NCBI GenBank assembly: GCA_947629315.1
Contig: CANRDB010000002.1
Coordinates: forward strand, 44,104 to 108,103
Length of the DNA: 64,000 bases
Source: an uncultured Bacilli bacterium
GTDB lineage: Bacteria > Bacillota_I > Bacilli_A > RF39 > UBA660
Direction: 5' to 3'
Position numbers and translations under genes: made by a program. Below are positions 18,613-28,120 of this stretch, one piece after another. The notes beneath the pieces are model-generated. The model worked only from the letters and a program-made list of their open reading frames with translations. It searched no databases and was not told the origin of the DNA. Position 1 is the first letter of the stretch, and every line of letters starts with the position of its first letter.

Positions 18613-20379
18613 GTGATTAGAATGTTTGGAAGAATTGTGTATATTAGTGATAATGTCGCACATGTGGCAGTACCAAAAGATACTCCCGTTATCATGAATC
18701 TCATGAATATGCATGTCGTTTTTGAAGATGAAGATAAAAAAATATTAGGAGAAGTAGAGGACGTTTCAGATGAAGTCATCAAAATTCGTTTTTTAGGAGA
18801 ACTAACTGACAATCAATTTATTGGTGGTGTTCTTAGAAAACCAAATTTAACAGCTACTACTAGAATCATTAAAGAAGAAGAATTAAAGTTGATTATGGGA
18901 GAAAAGAAAGAGGGAACGATGCTTCTTGGGATGAGTCCACTCTATGAAAATATTCCTGTAATCGTAGATATCAATGAATTGTGTAGTAACCATATGGCCA
19001 TTTTTGGTAATACTGGTAGTGGTAAATCTTATGGAGTTGCCCGTTTTATTCAGAGTTTATTTTACAATCCTGAATTTGTTCCGTTTAAATCAAATTTCAT
19101 GATTTTTGATGCTTATGGAGAGTATCACAATGCTTTTCAAAATATCAATCAAATTAATCCAAACTATAATTTTAAATTTTATACGACGAATAAAGCCCAA
19201 TTGAGAGAGGGTGGAGAATTACTTCGGATTCCTCTTTGGTTACTAACTATCGATGACTTTGCTTTATTACTAAATGCAGAAAGACACTCACAATTACCAA
19301 TTATTGAACGAATGATTAAATTGGTACGTGTTTTTGCAACCGATGGAGATATCAGTACTCGTTACAAGAACCATTTAATTGCGAAAGCTATCATGGATAT
19401 CATGTATACAAATCAAACATCCGCTAGTAAACGAAATGATATTTTCTCTATTTTAGCAAGTTGTTCTACAGAACAATTTAATCTAGAAGCACCTGTTCAA
19501 GGTCTTGGATACGTTAGAAAATTTAGGGAATGTTTCTTAATCGATACTTCTGGACAGTTTACCGAAAGTATTTTGATTACCCAATACATTACTTCTTTTA
19601 TTGATGATAGTCTAGAGAAATATGAACCAACTGCAGATCATTACTTCACTTTGGATGATATGGAAAAAGCTCTTCAATTTACTTTAATATCAGAAGGACT
19701 TCTCCGTAATGAACGATTATACGATGAAGCGATTACCTTAAAGGTTCGTCTACATTCTCTAGCGATTGGAGAGGCTCATGAATTCTTCAATTATCCTCAA
19801 TATATTAGTATGGAAAATTATGTCGCATCGCTCGTTACGAAGAATGGTAAAAAAGCCCAGTTAGTAAACTTCAACTTGGAAGATGCGGATGATAGAATTG
19901 CGAAAACAATCGTTAAAATCTATTCTAAACTTTTATTTGATTTTACAAAACGATTAAATGAAAGAGCATCCATTCCATTCCACATCGTACTAGAAGAGTC
20001 TCACCGTTATGTACAAAATGATAACGATAACTTCCTTCTTGGATATAATATCTTTGAAAGAATTGCTAAAGAGGGACGTAAGTTTGGTTTGTTACTTCTT
20101 TTGATTTCTCAAAGACCAGTAGAATTATCAGAAACCGTTATCTCTCAGTGTACAAGTTTCTTGATTTTTAAAATGTCCCATCCAAGAGATTTGGATTACT
20201 TAAAGAAAATGTTGCCAAATATGAGCGCGGAAATTATGGAAAAACAAAAGAGTCTACAACCAGGTACTTGTGTAGCCTTTGGACGAGCATTTAAGATTCC
20301 AATGATTGTTAGAATGCCACTTCCAAATCCAGAACCATATAGTAGCAATGCCGATGTCGTTGGTCGATGGACACACTAA
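18613..20379 (+). CDS. HerA/DUF87-type hexameric ATPase
   Basis: GNTGSGKSYGVARFIQSL Walker A, FHIVLEESHRYV Walker B, LLLLISQRPVELSETVISQC. Confidence 0.85.
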   Translation: MIRMFGRIVYISDNVAHVAVPKDTPVIMNLMNMHVVFEDEDKKILGEVEDVSDEVIKIRFLGELTDNQFIGGVLRKPNLTATTRIIKEEELKLIMGEKKEGTMLLGMSPLYENIPVIVDINELCSNHMAIFGNTGSGKSYGVARFIQSLFYNPEFVPFKSNFMIFDAYGEYHNAFQNINQINPNYNFKFYTTNKAQLREGGELLRIPLWLLTIDDFALLLNAERHSQLPIIERMIKLVRVFATDGDISTRYKNHLIAKAIMDIMYTNQTSASKRNDIFSILASCSTEQFNLEAPVQGLGYVRKFRECFLIDTSGQFTESILITQYITSFIDDSLEKYEPTADHYFTLDDMEKALQFTLISEGLLRNERLYDEAITLKVRLHSLAIGEAHEFFNYPQYISMENYVASLVTKNGKKAQLVNFNLEDADDRIAKTIVKIYSKLLFDFTKRLNERASIPFHIVLEESHRYVQNDNDNFLLGYNIFERIAKEGRKFGLLLLLISQRPVELSETVISQCTSFLIFKMSHPRDLDYLKKMLPNMSAEIMEKQKSLQPGTCVAFGRAFKIPMIVRMPLPNPEPYSSNADVVGRWTH

Positions 20380-20407
20380 AAGAATAGAAAAAAATTCTAT
20401 TCTTTTT
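20378..20407 (+). terminator. Intrinsic terminator
   Basis: AAAAGAATAGAA/TTCTATTCTTTT inverted repeat. Confidence 0.65.
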
Positions 20408-20429
20408 CATATACTAAATTGGTGAGAAA

Positions 20430-21092
20430 ATGAAATATATCGCACATCGTGGAAAAGATAACCATTCTTTTTTTGAAAATAGTAAAGAAGCTTTATTATG
20501 GTGTTTAAAGCAGGACTATATTGATGGGGTAGAATTAGATGTTCGTATGACGAAAGATCACCAGTTTGTATTACGTCATAACAGTACTCTTTTAGTATTG
20601 GGAATGGAATATCACTTCATTGCCAATGAGACACTAGAGTCTCTAAAGAAAATCAATTTCAATACATTAGAAAAACCTCACTATCTTACTTCCTTAAAAG
20701 AATTTTTAGAAGCAGTAGATAGTGAAAAAATGATTCTATTAGATTTAAAATTAGAGATAGGAGATGCTAAAAAATATGTAGATACCCTTTATAATCTATT
20801 AGAAGAGTATTCTCATCTCTCCATTTATGTATGTAGTTTCTCTTATCAAATTGTAAAGTTATGTTCAACTAAACGTAAATTTGCAGTAGGTTTACTTATT
20901 AGCGATTTTATGAATAAAAATAAGGACTATGATATTTGTAATTTCTTATCTGTTTCCAAGGGTGCCTTTTTCGATATTCATTCTCCCAAAAAAAAGATGG
21001 TGTGGAATATCCGCACCAAAAAAGACTTAAAAGGAATTCCTTCTAACACCTATGTTATTACGGATAATGCTTCCTATTTCGTTTCTGAATAA
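20430..21092 (+). CDS. Glycerophosphodiester phosphodiesterase family protein
   Basis: IAHRGKDNHSFFENSKEA, DGVELDVRMTKDHQFVLRHN. Confidence 0.85.
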   Translation: MKYIAHRGKDNHSFFENSKEALLWCLKQDYIDGVELDVRMTKDHQFVLRHNSTLLVLGMEYHFIANETLESLKKINFNTLEKPHYLTSLKEFLEAVDSEKMILLDLKLEIGDAKKYVDTLYNLLEEYSHLSIYVCSFSYQIVKLCSTKRKFAVGLLISDFMNKNKDYDICNFLSVSKGAFFDIHSPKKKMVWNIRTKKDLKGIPSNTYVITDNASYFVSE

Positions 21093-21595
21093 GCATTATC
21101 TACGATAATAATGGCATGTTTATCAATCCTTTTAATCAAGTGAATCGCTTGTCTTTTTTTCTTACGGGTAGTAACAATGAAGAGAATATTTTTCTCTTCA
21201 TTTTGTTCTTTGCCCTCTAGTTCAATTGTCTGGTATGACTGTTCCCGTAATTTAGAAGCAAGTGTTTCTTTTTCTCGGTTGGAGATACTGATAATCATAT
21301 TACTACCGAGCGCTAATTTCTCTTCTAAGAGAGAACCTAAATAAGATCCTAGAAAGGTTCCAAACGAAAACACAACCATTTTCATAGGATCTTTTTGTAT
21401 GTCTAAAATGACGAGTGTAGTAGAAAAAATCCAAGAGAATGACATTAAAAAATTGAGAAAGGCTCCTAAAAATTTCTTGCCATTCGCAATGACGATAATG
21501 CGTAGGGTAGCAAGAGCATTCTCCACTAACTTTAAAAGAAAGATAAATAGATATGTGATAGTATCACCCTTTATTAGTTTGTAAAAATAAAACAT
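21074..21595 (-). CDS. UPF0316/DUF2179-like membrane protein
   Basis: VENALATLRIIVIANGKKFLGAFLNFLMSFSWIFSTTLVI plus C-terminal cytosolic domain. Confidence 0.7.
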   Translation of the reverse strand: MFYFYKLIKGDTITYLFIFLLKLVENALATLRIIVIANGKKFLGAFLNFLMSFSWIFSTTLVILDIQKDPMKMVVFSFGTFLGSYLGSLLEEKLALGSNMIISISNREKETLASKLREQSYQTIELEGKEQNEEKNILFIVTTRKKKRQAIHLIKRIDKHAIIIVDNAYSETK

Positions 21596-21636
21596 TTTTA
21601 TACGAAATAGCCTTTCCTATGTTATAATGTTACTAG

Positions 21637-22944
21637 GTGATGAAAATGTTTGAAAGCTTAGGAGAACGACTACAGAACGCAGTAAATAAAATTAAAGGAT
21701 ACGGAAAAATAACAGAAGAAAACATTAGTGATGTCACAAGAGAAATTCGTCTAGCGTTATTAGAGGCGGATGTAAACTATAAAGTAGTAAAAGAATTTGT
21801 GGATAATGTCAAACAGAAAGCCTTAGGAGAAGAGGTAGCGAAATCCCTAAAACCAGGTGAAATGTTTGTTAAGATTTTAAAAGATGAGTTAGTAGAACTA
21901 CTAGGAGGGGAAAAGGCAGATATCTATACAAGTGGAAATCCTTCTGTTTTGATGTTAGTAGGACTTCAAGGTAGTGGTAAAACAACGACCATCGGAAAAT
22001 TAGCTCGGATGTTACGAAAAAAATATAAAAAGAATCCTTTATTAGTAGCTTGTGACGTCTATCGTCCAGCGGCTATTGACCAATTAAAACAGATTGGTAA
22101 AGAATTAGGAATTGAAGTATATGAGGAAGGAAAAGGAAATCCAGTCGAGATTGCTTCTCGTGCGATTCAGTATGCGAAAGAACATCAGTATAATTATGTG
22201 TTAATCGATACTGCTGGACGCTTACATATTGATGAAGAATTAATGGATGAACTAGAAAATATGCAGGAAGCAATCCATCCTCATGAAGTTATGTTAGTAG
22301 TCGATAGTATGACGGGACAAGATGCCATCAATGTCATTGAGGGATTTAATGAACGCTTGTCTTTAACGGGAGCGATTCTTACCAAATTAGATGGAGATAC
22401 TCGTGGTGGTGCGGCTTTATCTATCCGTCATCTAACAAACGTACCAATTAAATTTATTGGTATTAGTGAAAAGATGGATGGTCTTGATGAATTCTATCCA
22501 GATAGAATGGCAACGAGAATTCTAGGAATGGGAGATCTCATGACCATGATTGAAAAAGCAGAAGAAGTAATCGATCAGGATGAGGCTATGCGTTCTGCTA
22601 AAAGGATGCAGGAAGGAAAATTTGATTTAGAAGACTTTTTAAGTTCTTTAAAACAAATCAAGAAATTAGGACCACTAGAAAATTTGATTAAGATGATGCC
22701 TGGTATGCCAAAGGAAGCCAAAAATGTGAAAATAGACCCTAAGGATATGGCTCATATTGAGGCGATTATCTTATCGATGACCCCTTATGAAAGAAGACAT
22801 CCAGAGTGTTTAAAAGCTACTAGAAAACAGCGTATTGCAGTAGGTTCTGGAAGAACAGTAGAGGAAGTAAATCGGTTAGTGAAACAATTTGATCAGATGA
22901 AAGTTATGATGAAACAGATGAAGAATGGAAAGATGCCATTTTAA
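21637..22944 (+). CDS. ffh: Signal recognition particle protein Ffh
   Basis: GLQGSGKTTTIGKLARML, DTAGRLHIDEELM, Met-rich M domain (MMPGMP...MMKQMKNGKMPF). Confidence 0.96.
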   Translation: MMKMFESLGERLQNAVNKIKGYGKITEENISDVTREIRLALLEADVNYKVVKEFVDNVKQKALGEEVAKSLKPGEMFVKILKDELVELLGGEKADIYTSGNPSVLMLVGLQGSGKTTTIGKLARMLRKKYKKNPLLVACDVYRPAAIDQLKQIGKELGIEVYEEGKGNPVEIASRAIQYAKEHQYNYVLIDTAGRLHIDEELMDELENMQEAIHPHEVMLVVDSMTGQDAINVIEGFNERLSLTGAILTKLDGDTRGGAALSIRHLTNVPIKFIGISEKMDGLDEFYPDRMATRILGMGDLMTMIEKAEEVIDQDEAMRSAKRMQEGKFDLEDFLSSLKQIKKLGPLENLIKMMPGMPKEAKNVKIDPKDMAHIEAIILSMTPYERRHPECLKATRKQRIAVGSGRTVEEVNRLVKQFDQMKVMMKQMKNGKMPF

Positions 22945-22955
22945 GGAGTGATAAA

Positions 22956-23687
22956 ATGTTTAATTTCGATGCAAAGTCAAATTTAACGACAACCCATATC
23001 CATGTTGATGATAAACTAGAATTACCTGTGTTAAAGATAATCAGCCAAAATAATGAGGTGGAAGAATTTACAGAGAATGTTTCTCCTAAGGATAGTGAAA
23101 TGGATCGTATGGCGAATACTTATCATGAGGAAGTAGCGCAGACATCTCTTCATCTACCAGTATTTTCTCAACATGATGAACAGTGGGCAGATACTGCTTA
23201 TGGTACGAAGACATTGGACGAAAGTGGATGTGGACCAACTTCTTTGGCCATGGTACTAAGTTATATGGAAGGTCAATGGATTACACCACCGAATATTATA
23301 AAGTCACTAGACCTAGTACCAGATAAGGCCCCAGGATGGTATTATATCGAAGGGGTTGGTACGGATCATGATATGTTTTTATCGTTACAAGATACCTATG
23401 GTTATCAAGCAGAAAAGTATTATGGTGTCATGAGTGCGGATAAAATCCAAACGGCTCTATCAGAAGGAAAATATGTGATAGCGGGATTGGGCAAAGGACC
23501 TATTTATGATGGAGATGGTCACTTTATTGTAATTCGTGGGACAGATGAAGAGGGGAATTTTTACATCAGTGACCCTAATCTTGGAAATCCTGAAAAAGAG
23601 AATTACTTTTTAACGAACCAATCCTATTCTTATGCAGATTTAGGAAAAATTAAGTCCCTTATCATTATTACTCCTAATCATTCTTAA
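22956..23687 (+). CDS. C39-family papain-like peptidase
   Basis: LPVFSQHDEQWADTAYGTKTLDESGCGPTSLAMVLSYM, GHFIVIRG, ISDPNLG. Confidence 0.8.
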   Translation: MFNFDAKSNLTTTHIHVDDKLELPVLKIISQNNEVEEFTENVSPKDSEMDRMANTYHEEVAQTSLHLPVFSQHDEQWADTAYGTKTLDESGCGPTSLAMVLSYMEGQWITPPNIIKSLDLVPDKAPGWYYIEGVGTDHDMFLSLQDTYGYQAEKYYGVMSADKIQTALSEGKYVIAGLGKGPIYDGDGHFIVIRGTDEEGNFYISDPNLGNPEKENYFLTNQSYSYADLGKIKSLIIITPNHS

Positions 23688-23708
23688 ATACCTTTTAGGT
23701 ATTTTTTG
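23686..23708 (+). terminator. Intrinsic terminator
   Basis: AAATACC-ttttA-GGTATTTTTT. Confidence 0.65.
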
Positions 23709-23781
23709 ATGAATTTGAGGAAATCGTTTATGCGTTTTTGACTTTGGTACATATGATAGATTAGACAAGGGGGAAAATAAT

Positions 23782-24057
23782 ATGTTTAATCAAAATTGTT
23801 GTAATCGAAACAACAATATGTTTGCTGGACGTCAAAACGGATGTTGTCAAAGACAAATTCAAGAAGTAGTTGAACCAACGATTAATAAATGTGTAGAAAG
23901 AGTATTTCAACATGAAGTACCACATGTTTGTCCAATTCATACCCATGTAATTAACAAACATGTCTATAATCATACCTATACACCAAGATATTCTTGTTCA
24001 GAAGAAAATCAAATTATCAACAACGATTGTGGAAAATGTTCTGGATTTATGAACTAA
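23782..24057 (+). CDS. CotD-like spore coat protein
   Basis: Cys/His/Asn-rich small protein: NRQNGCCQRQIQEVVEPTINKCVERVFQHEVPHVCPIHTHVINKHVYNHTYTPRYSC pattern. Confidence 0.65.
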   Translation: MFNQNCCNRNNNMFAGRQNGCCQRQIQEVVEPTINKCVERVFQHEVPHVCPIHTHVINKHVYNHTYTPRYSCSEENQIINNDCGKCSGFMN

Positions 24058-24079
24058 AAAGCACTAAGTGCTTTTTTTG
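24056..24079 (+). terminator. Intrinsic terminator
   Basis: AAAGCAC-taa-GTGCTTTTTTT. Confidence 0.75.
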
Positions 24080-24111
24080 TGATATAATGGTCTAATTGAG
24101 GAGGTGAAAGG

Positions 24112-24816
24112 ATGACTGACCAGTATCAAAAAGCAATTGCCGAGGAAGAAGAACGCTATCAACAGTTAGGGGAGAAAAAAAAGAAAGTACAAGACCTTTA
24201 TAGCGCTAAGAAAAAAGCTTTCTTTGAAACACAACAAAAAGAGGAAGAACTTTCTCAAAAACAACAAAGAGAGGAAAAAAGAAGACAGTATTTAGAACAT
24301 AAAACCGATTATAAGAGACATTATTTATGGATAGCAGCTCGTTTTAGTGTGGTTTGTAGTCTTTCTTTAGTAGTTATTTTATTTTTCCTTCAAATGCTAG
24401 ATACCGGGATGGGTATTCATTCTTTTTCCTTGACATCTCCCCTAGAAATGATTCCACAAATTTCGGTGATGGTAGTCATGTTAGGCGCTGTCGAATATAG
24501 AAGCGTTAGTGGGGAGTTTTATGAATTCATTCAAAATTATGATAAAGATATCTATGAGGTATTAGAAAATTTAGAAAATCAACAAATACAAAATAAAAAA
24601 AGACAAGAACAGTTACAAAAAGAATTACAAGGAGAAGAGGAACTGTTGATAGAATTAGAACAAATAATGTCTCTCGTTCAATCAAACATAACGCATTATC
24701 GTCAGACTAGAAACCATTTAATAGAAGAGTTATTAGAACATCTAGATGATTATGTACCAGCATTAGATTATCAACCAACCGATATTCAAAAGATAATGGA
24801 AAAGAAGATTCCGTAG
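24112..24816 (+). CDS. Hypothetical coiled-coil membrane protein
   Basis: E/K/Q-rich coiled coils flanking two TM helices. Confidence 0.6.
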   Translation: MTDQYQKAIAEEEERYQQLGEKKKKVQDLYSAKKKAFFETQQKEEELSQKQQREEKRRQYLEHKTDYKRHYLWIAARFSVVCSLSLVVILFFLQMLDTGMGIHSFSLTSPLEMIPQISVMVVMLGAVEYRSVSGEFYEFIQNYDKDIYEVLENLENQQIQNKKRQEQLQKELQGEEELLIELEQIMSLVQSNITHYRQTRNHLIEELLEHLDDYVPALDYQPTDIQKIMEKKIP

Positions 24817-24831
24817 GGGAAATCTTCTTTT

Positions 24832-26097
24832 CTATTTGACGAAATATTCATAATATTCTTCATAGGTAATATCATGTTCATAAATATATTTGGCTACCTC
24901 TGTTCCTACATAGCGATAGTGCCAAGGTTCATAGATATATCCAGTAATATATTCCTTGCCTTTTGGATAACGTAGAATAAATCCATATTCATAAGCATGT
25001 TCTTTTGTCCAAACAAATTCTTTCGACTTCTCAAAGTCATCAATACTATGATTAGACTTGGTACCTAAATCCATGGCTAAACCTGTTTGATGTTCTGAAA
25101 ATCCCGGTCTAGCGGAATAGGTATCTGCTTCTGCCTTGCCATCTTTACTGACATAATTGTTATAGAGAGATTTTTGTCTAGAATAAGATCGGTAAGGGGA
25201 AGAAATATAAAGATATAGACCTTCTTTCGCAGCAGCATTATACATCTTAATAAAAGCATTATAGGCCTCTTCTTTCACTTGACCTCTTCCGTAACTAGAA
25301 CTGATTGTCACTAAGTCGGAAGGTACATAACTACTACTTAAGTAATAGAATTTATTGACAATGATTAAATTTCCTTTCGATAAATCTGCCTTTTGCGTAT
25401 TGGTATAGAATTCTTTATCGAGATTACTGTTGACTCTAGTAATAATTTCATCGATATCTAAGTTTTTATGACTTTGATAGTATTTTTGATAACGGTTTAA
25501 ATTAGCTTTGACAGTATAGGTTCTTCCTAAAAAGAGAGAAGTAGTATCATCCAAAACAATATCCTCCTTATCTAAATCACTATTGACAGCCACAATGACT
25601 TTATCACCATCTAATTCATATTTCTGATAGTAACTTAAATATCTATCTAAATTTTTTTCTTGAAAATTTTTATGATTTAAAATGTCGTGGATATCAGGAG
25701 TATAAGCAATTTTATCTTGATCATGATTAACTAGAAAGACAATATCATGTGCAGATGCTGTTTCATAGTGAGAAAGAAAATCCAAATATCTATTTAAAAG
25801 AGTCTCTTGGAAATCTTTCTCTTTTATTATATTCACAATCGTTTTATGATAATCATAGGTTAATAAAGTTTCAATACTTTCTTCTCGTAAAGTATGTTGA
25901 ATATCCTGTATTTCTTCTTTGGCAAATCCTTTCTCTTGAAGTTTGACGGTATTTCCTTTATGTTGAATCATATAGATTCCAACTCCAGCCCAAGCAATGA
26001 GTAAAATGAGGATTACGACCAAACTAATTTTAGCCACTAATTTTAGTTTTCTAGTTTTCTTTTTTTTCTTAACAATCTTTTTTTCTGTTTGCTCCAT
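24832..26097 (-). CDS. VanY/M15-type D-alanyl-D-alanine carboxypeptidase
   Basis: SSPYRSYSRQKSLYNNYV, ARPGFSEHQTGLAMDLG, EPWHYRYVG. Confidence 0.9.
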   Translation of the reverse strand: MEQTEKKIVKKKKKTRKLKLVAKISLVVILILLIAWAGVGIYMIQHKGNTVKLQEKGFAKEEIQDIQHTLREESIETLLTYDYHKTIVNIIKEKDFQETLLNRYLDFLSHYETASAHDIVFLVNHDQDKIAYTPDIHDILNHKNFQEKNLDRYLSYYQKYELDGDKVIVAVNSDLDKEDIVLDDTTSLFLGRTYTVKANLNRYQKYYQSHKNLDIDEIITRVNSNLDKEFYTNTQKADLSKGNLIIVNKFYYLSSSYVPSDLVTISSSYGRGQVKEEAYNAFIKMYNAAAKEGLYLYISSPYRSYSRQKSLYNNYVSKDGKAEADTYSARPGFSEHQTGLAMDLGTKSNHSIDDFEKSKEFVWTKEHAYEYGFILRYPKGKEYITGYIYEPWHYRYVGTEVAKYIYEHDITYEEYYEYFVK

Positions 26098-26100
26098 ATT

Positions 26101-27084
26101 TTATTCTCCTTCGAGGAAAAAAGCATAATATTCATCAAAGGTAATATCATGTTCATAAATGTAGGTTGCAATATCTACTCCCACATAGCGATAGTGCCAA
26201 GACTCATATTCATAACCAGTTAGATATTCTTTTCCTTCTGGATAACGTAAGATGAATCCATATTCATGGGCATGATTTTGTAACCATGCGAATTCTTCTG
26301 TATCTTGAAACGTATTTTCATTGGCTCCATAGGTAGTAACGTCTACGGTAAGTCCTGTTTGATGTTCTGAAAAACCTGGACGGGCAGCCATCTCATCCGT
26401 TTTCTTTTGACCATACCAACTGATATATCGATTGTATAAATCATATTGATATTGATAATCCCGGTAAGAAGAATTAATAATTACATCTTGACCATCTTCT
26501 TTAGCAGCATTATATAAACCAATAAATTCATCATAAGCTACTTTTCGTAACATTGGTTTATCTCCATAGGCATACCAATTACTTACTTCGACTAAATCAT
26601 CTGGTTCATATTCTTCTCCTAGATAGTGAAACTTATTAGCGAGTAGGGAAGTATCTTTTGAAATATCTGCATTCGTATAATCTGTATACCATTCTTTATC
26701 TGCATGTACATTGACAATCGCTACCACATCCGTTAGGGTGAGTGTACGATCTAATCCCTCAATCGTTTCTCCCTCGTGTTCGTGGAAATACGTAAGGTAA
26801 GCATCTAGATTTTTTTCTAAGTAATACGTTTCTTTCATGAATTTTGGAATATTTTCATCGACATCTCGGTCGAGAATATTCTCTAACTGTTCATCATTTA
26901 AGTGTTCTAATAAATAGGCAGTATCTTCCTCGGAATATCCGTGCTTTTGTAATTGATATTCATAAGTCTTTTGATAATCGATTGTCTGTTTCCAACGAAA
27001 TAAACCTGCTACTAGAACTACTAGTACAACGACTACACCAATGGCAATTCCTATATTGCCTTTTTTAAGCCTTATTTTTGTCAT
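26101..27084 (-). CDS. VanY/M15-type D-alanyl-D-alanine carboxypeptidase (tandem paralog)
   Basis: NSSYRDYQYQYDLYNRYI, ARPGFSEHQTGLTVDVT, ESWHYRYVG; start ATG 27084. Confidence 0.9.
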   Translation of the reverse strand: MTKIRLKKGNIGIAIGVVVVLVVLVAGLFRWKQTIDYQKTYEYQLQKHGYSEEDTAYLLEHLNDEQLENILDRDVDENIPKFMKETYYLEKNLDAYLTYFHEHEGETIEGLDRTLTLTDVVAIVNVHADKEWYTDYTNADISKDTSLLANKFHYLGEEYEPDDLVEVSNWYAYGDKPMLRKVAYDEFIGLYNAAKEDGQDVIINSSYRDYQYQYDLYNRYISWYGQKKTDEMAARPGFSEHQTGLTVDVTTYGANENTFQDTEEFAWLQNHAHEYGFILRYPEGKEYLTGYEYESWHYRYVGVDIATYIYEHDITFDEYYAFFLEGE

Positions 27085-27192
27085 TTTTTTCCTCCTATAA
27101 TCTACTGTTATTCTACCACAAAACATAAAAAAATAAAACTTCTATTGAGTGGTTTTCTCGAATATGATATAATGAATTTGGAGGTAATTAGT

Positions 27193-27987
27193 ATGTTACT
27201 TGTTATTATTGTTATCATCGTCTTTTTCTTACTCATTTCTATTAAACAGATTAATCAGTATGAGAGGGGAATTAAATTTACTTTAGGAAAGTTCTCTTCT
27301 ATCATGAATCCAGGTTGGAATATTGTCATTCCGATTTTTCAAAGTTATAGTAAAGTAGATATTCGTACGAAAGCAGTGGATGTTCCAGAACAAGAAGCCA
27401 TTACAAAAGATAATGTTTCTGTTCGTATTAATGCCGTTATTTACTATAAAGTATTTGATGCAGGAAAATGTATTCTAGCAGTGGAAAACTATTTCTATGC
27501 CGTTAGTCAGTTAGCGCAAACGACCATGCGAAATGCTGTGGGAGCTGTTTCTCTAGATGAATTACTAGGCGAAAGAGAAAAAATTTCGACGGAAATTTGT
27601 AATATTATTGATCAAGCAACGGATCCTTGGGGGATTAAAGTAGAGAATGTAGAATTAAAGGATATTGCACTACCAGAAGAGATGAAAAGAGTACTTGCTA
27701 AAGCTGCGGAAGCAGAAAGAGAAAAAGCTGCTGTTATTACGAAAGCAGCAGGAGAAGTAGAAGCATCTCTTAACTTAGCGAAAGCTGCTGAAACAATGAA
27801 TAAGACACCAGGTGCTCTTCATTTACGTACTTTAGCGACTATTAATGATGTTTCTTCTGATCAATCCAATACCATTATTTTTGCTTTACCAATTGAGGTA
27901 TTAAGAGCCTTTGAACGAGCAGGAGAATCGAAAAGTATATCTTTAGAGGATGTTTCAAAATTATTAGAAATGAAAGAAAAACATTAA
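27193..27987 (+). CDS. SPFH/band-7 (stomatin-like) protein
   Basis: INQYERGIKFTLGKFSSIMNPGWNIVIP, VDVPEQEAITKDNVSVRINAVIYYKV. Confidence 0.9.
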   Translation: MLLVIIVIIVFFLLISIKQINQYERGIKFTLGKFSSIMNPGWNIVIPIFQSYSKVDIRTKAVDVPEQEAITKDNVSVRINAVIYYKVFDAGKCILAVENYFYAVSQLAQTTMRNAVGAVSLDELLGEREKISTEICNIIDQATDPWGIKVENVELKDIALPEEMKRVLAKAAEAEREKAAVITKAAGEVEASLNLAKAAETMNKTPGALHLRTLATINDVSSDQSNTIIFALPIEVLRAFERAGESKSISLEDVSKLLEMKEKH

Positions 27988-28011
27988 AAGTACAGTCATG
28001 TACTTTTTTTG
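27986..28011 (+). terminator. Intrinsic terminator
   Basis: AAAGTACA-gtca-TGTACTTTTTTT. Confidence 0.7.
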
Positions 28012-28120
28012 TATATTTCTTTTCTTCAAAACTGATTTTTCTGTACAAAGCTTTCATGGTATATCATAGACGGAGTTATAAAAATATGATAGAATAATGC
28101 TAAAGTTCAAGAGGGATAGT

